Assembly: GCA_010014835.2 (NCBI GenBank)
Contig: JAAAKB020000010.1
Span: forward strand, 174,346 to 202,434
Direction: 5' to 3'
Source: Apostichopus leukothele
Taxonomy: Eukaryota; Echinodermata; Holothuroidea; Aspidochirotida; Stichopodidae
DNA length: 28,089 nt
The notes under the pieces were generated by a model that was given only the letters and a program-made list of their open reading frames with translations, made no database searches and was not told the DNA's origin. Positions 26,101 to 28,089 of the stretch are shown here, in pieces (the stretch's first letter is position 1; the number at the start of each line of letters is the position of its first letter). The position numbers and the translations under genes were made by a program.

Positions 26101-27474
26101 AGTAAACCCGTTTATTACATTTGGGGTTGTAACTTTCACCAAGCTCACATATTTAATTAAACACATTCGGTCTGACTAACAGAATCACCCTTTTTTATGC
26201 TCCTAATTGCTCCTATTGTTAAAACGTTTATGATCATGCTCAAACATTTTTTTGTGTCCCACAAATTTTATTTAATGCTTTATTAGATGGCCTTTTTCAA
26301 ATTTTCGGGTTAAAAACAACTCCATCGTTCCTGATGAGGCTTTTTGGTGGATCAATGCAGAAGTTGTCTTTTCATGTAACACACATCTTTCCATTGACAG
26401 TGTAACATTGTTCATATTCACATATTGTGACTAATTCAACACAAAAGTCACATTTAGGAGGAATGTGTCCGTGGTTAGTAACGCCATCTTTGAACGTTAC
26501 CTAGGTTTTAAAGCAAGTTCATTTCATTTTTTAACTGAGCATTAAATGGTAACGGTAAACTCTTCCCATTTTCTCACAGCCAGTTAATTAAAATATTTAT
26601 GGGTCAAATGATATCTGTTGTTTTTTATCCAATCAATTTGAAATTTCGTTCCCAATATTGAAATATAAATGATTTTCATGTGAAATATGTTTTGTCCATT
26701 CATTTGTCTGCCTACCTATACGAAGGTGGCAGCCATTTATTGCGTATATGCATTATGATTTCATACCTATTGATAGCGTTACTTAGTTGGTATTTTATGG
26801 AAAGTATTGACAACTTTAGAATATGTTAAACTGTGACAGGGATTATATTCAAATTGATGTGACGGGTTAGATTTTTCCATGAGCAGGTGTGAACGTCTTT
26901 TTTGCCTATATGTCTAGTTTTTCTGATCAAAGGCTGAAAAAGGAACGCGCAGGCACGGATCTAGCGAGGCGTAAATTCTTGGACGAGCCCCTGTCGCGGG
27001 TTGAAAATAGTTACTGAATGATATTAAACAAGAAGAATGGAATGCATCTTTTTCTTAAAGTCTATTGTGTTAAACACATTTTCCCAAAATATGGGTGACA
27101 AAAAAGCATCGAGAATTACTTGTACCTAAGATACAATAATACGAAAGTTTTTAACGTGTGTTTAACACACTTTTCCCCTTTAGAACAACTTGAAGAGAAA
27201 ATTGAAAAAACAGAATACATTCATAAATTAATTTCAATCAATATTGAGACGGAACATCAAACCATTCATGTCTCAGACACGGCAGAACCAAGTTTGGTTA
27301 TGTTATAAACGTGCTTTTGAAACGAATCTTAGGACAAGTTTTTCACACGTTTACAACATTTAATACTTTAAAAAATGGAATTTTTAATTTAATGTCAACC
27401 GATTCAGCTTCAAATAACGTGTGAAGAGAACACTACAGTACGGTAGGTTGAGTAGGCCTACACCTGTTGAAACT
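23131..27474. other. Gene-poor DNA, nothing coding recognised
   Basis: I found no recognisable exon, RNA gene or coding part of a transposon in this 4.3 kb. It contains poly-G/C runs near 23222-23233, 23860-23875, 24736-24752, 24922-24932 and 25845-25862, and patches such as CCTGGCTATAGGCCTGG (about 24945) and GGCACGGATCTAGCGAGGCG (26952-26971) that look like ends of dispersed repeats. A short plus-strand frame near 27199-27308 follows an acceptor-like TTTTCCCCTTTAG but has no recognised relative. Confidence 0.45.
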
Positions 27475-27740
27475 TTAATTATTGTACAGTAAACAGATGA
27501 GTATAGCAGAGAGGAACATGACACACGAAGCCATACGAGATGGAGATGAGGATGGAATCGGTTCCTCTTTTTCATTATTTTCCTCTTCATCAAGTTGTTC
27601 AACGACTTGCTCCGCATCCATTGGTTGACAGGAGAATGTATCCAGGTCATACCCTTCCCCTTCTATCACACAGAAACACTGTTGGTCCTCAAAAACAGAA
27701 TTATCGGGACAACCCAAGGTTTCGAGGCTGACGGTATTGG
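27475..27740 (-). CDS. Last coding exon of an unrecognised secreted or GPI-anchored protein
   Basis: The exon opens after an acceptor CTCCTTCTCATCAG and reads 87 residues to TAA at 27475-27477; two leading bases complete a codon begun in the previous exon (off the right edge). It starts NTVSLETLGCPDNSVFEDQQ. The first part has four cysteines spaced C-x10-C-x-C-x13-C with an acidic, Gly/Tyr-containing loop, resembling the end of a small disulfide-rich extracellular module. Then follow a strongly acidic linker (VVEQLDEEENNEKEEP), a Ser/Pro stretch (IPSSSPSR) and a C-terminal hydrophobic run (MASCVMFLSAILICLLYNN) with almost nothing after it. This order fits a GPI-attachment signal, or less likely a tail anchor or type I membrane protein. 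No family is recognised. Confidence 0.7.
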
Positions 27741-28089
27741 CTGATGAGAAGGAGAAAAAACATTTTAGTTTCTGTACTTTAAATCAAGGTAACAGTCATG
27801 TCGGAAAGCTAGCGAGGTTTGCCAACAAACTGTTGATCCATCGCAACTCCCCAGTAGCCTACCCACAGACAACACACCAGTGAATATCCTGTTTTAAAGT
27901 ATTCAATATATACCGTTTCAGCGAAGTTTCATAGTTTATTTATATTATTAATATCTTTAAATGGATTCTTAATTGGGTCTTTCCAAGGGCGTAGGAACCG
28001 GGGGTGCTGTGGAAAATATGGGGGGCGGAAGTATCATTCCGCCCCCCCCCCCCGCTTCGCAAGTCAGAAAACCCCTTTTTCATTTCTGC
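27741..28089. other. Intron of the right-edge gene
   Basis: In minus sense this precedes the last exon of the right-edge gene. No second exon is found before the window ends. It includes a G-rich repeat-like patch from about 27985 (AGGGCGTAGGAACCGGGGGT) and a perfect hairpin at 28020-28047. Confidence 0.5.
28020..28047. repeat. Perfect 11-bp inverted repeat at a poly-C tract
   Basis: GGGGGGCGGAA (28020-28030) is separated by six bases from its exact complement TTCCGCCCCCC (28037-28047), which runs into a longer C tract (to 28053). It would form a very GC-rich hairpin in single-stranded DNA or RNA. Confidence 0.95.

Noticed and set aside
27120-27308. Plus-strand frame following an acceptor-like TTTTCCCCTTTAG
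   Set aside because: The residues after the putative acceptor (EQLEEKIEKTEYIHKL...) look plausible, but there is no upstream exon, no recognised family and no clear gene to attach it to.

Overview
This is a stretch of animal nuclear DNA: AT-rich, with introns of roughly 350-1,800 bp, consensus GT-AG splice sites, several dispersed repeats and one 100-N scaffold gap. Protein similarity, many TAGGCCTA-like words, poly-G/C tracts and the repeat types suggest a marine invertebrate deuterostome. An echinoderm such as a sea cucumber is my best guess, but the species cannot be fixed from the sequence.

Layout from left to right. (1) Positions 1-2688 hold the first coding exon of a WAVE/SCAR actin regulator (WASF family, minus strand); the rest of that gene lies off the left edge. 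(2) Positions 2689-7350 hold no host exon that I can recognise. They contain a decayed CR1/Jockey-type LINE fragment, a hammerhead-ribozyme-like motif and an array of ~140-bp repeat units. (3) Positions 7399-15894 carry 11 exons, in unbroken reading phase, of a cytosolic-type valyl-tRNA synthetase (VARS1-like, minus strand). They run from the start codon through the HIGH-type motif and the editing domain. The second half (KMSKS loop and anticodon-binding domain) is missing from the 7.4 kb where it should follow. (4) Positions 15895-17715 are the shared upstream region with the scaffold gap. (5) Positions 17716-21793 carry the last six coding exons of the multi-pass E3 ubiquitin ligase RNF121/RNF175 (plus strand), head-to-head with VARS; its first exon is unseen. 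(6) Positions 21794-27474 are the likely RNF121 3' UTR followed by gene-poor DNA. (7) Positions 27475-27740 are the last coding exon of an unrecognised secreted or GPI-anchored protein (minus strand).

The host genes are unrelated housekeeping or cell-biology genes: actin nucleation, translation and membrane-protein quality control. They form no pathway together. The most unusual observations are: (a) in RNF121 the sequence around three different exon-intron boundaries is duplicated nearby in introns, and one extra acceptor copy is split by a short TIR element; (b) VARS stops abruptly beside a repeat array with a WASF exon beyond it; (c) a hammerhead-like RNA core lies at 4989-5027; (d) an intronic minisatellite has a two-unit higher-order period; (e) poly-G/C tracts recur beside shared words.
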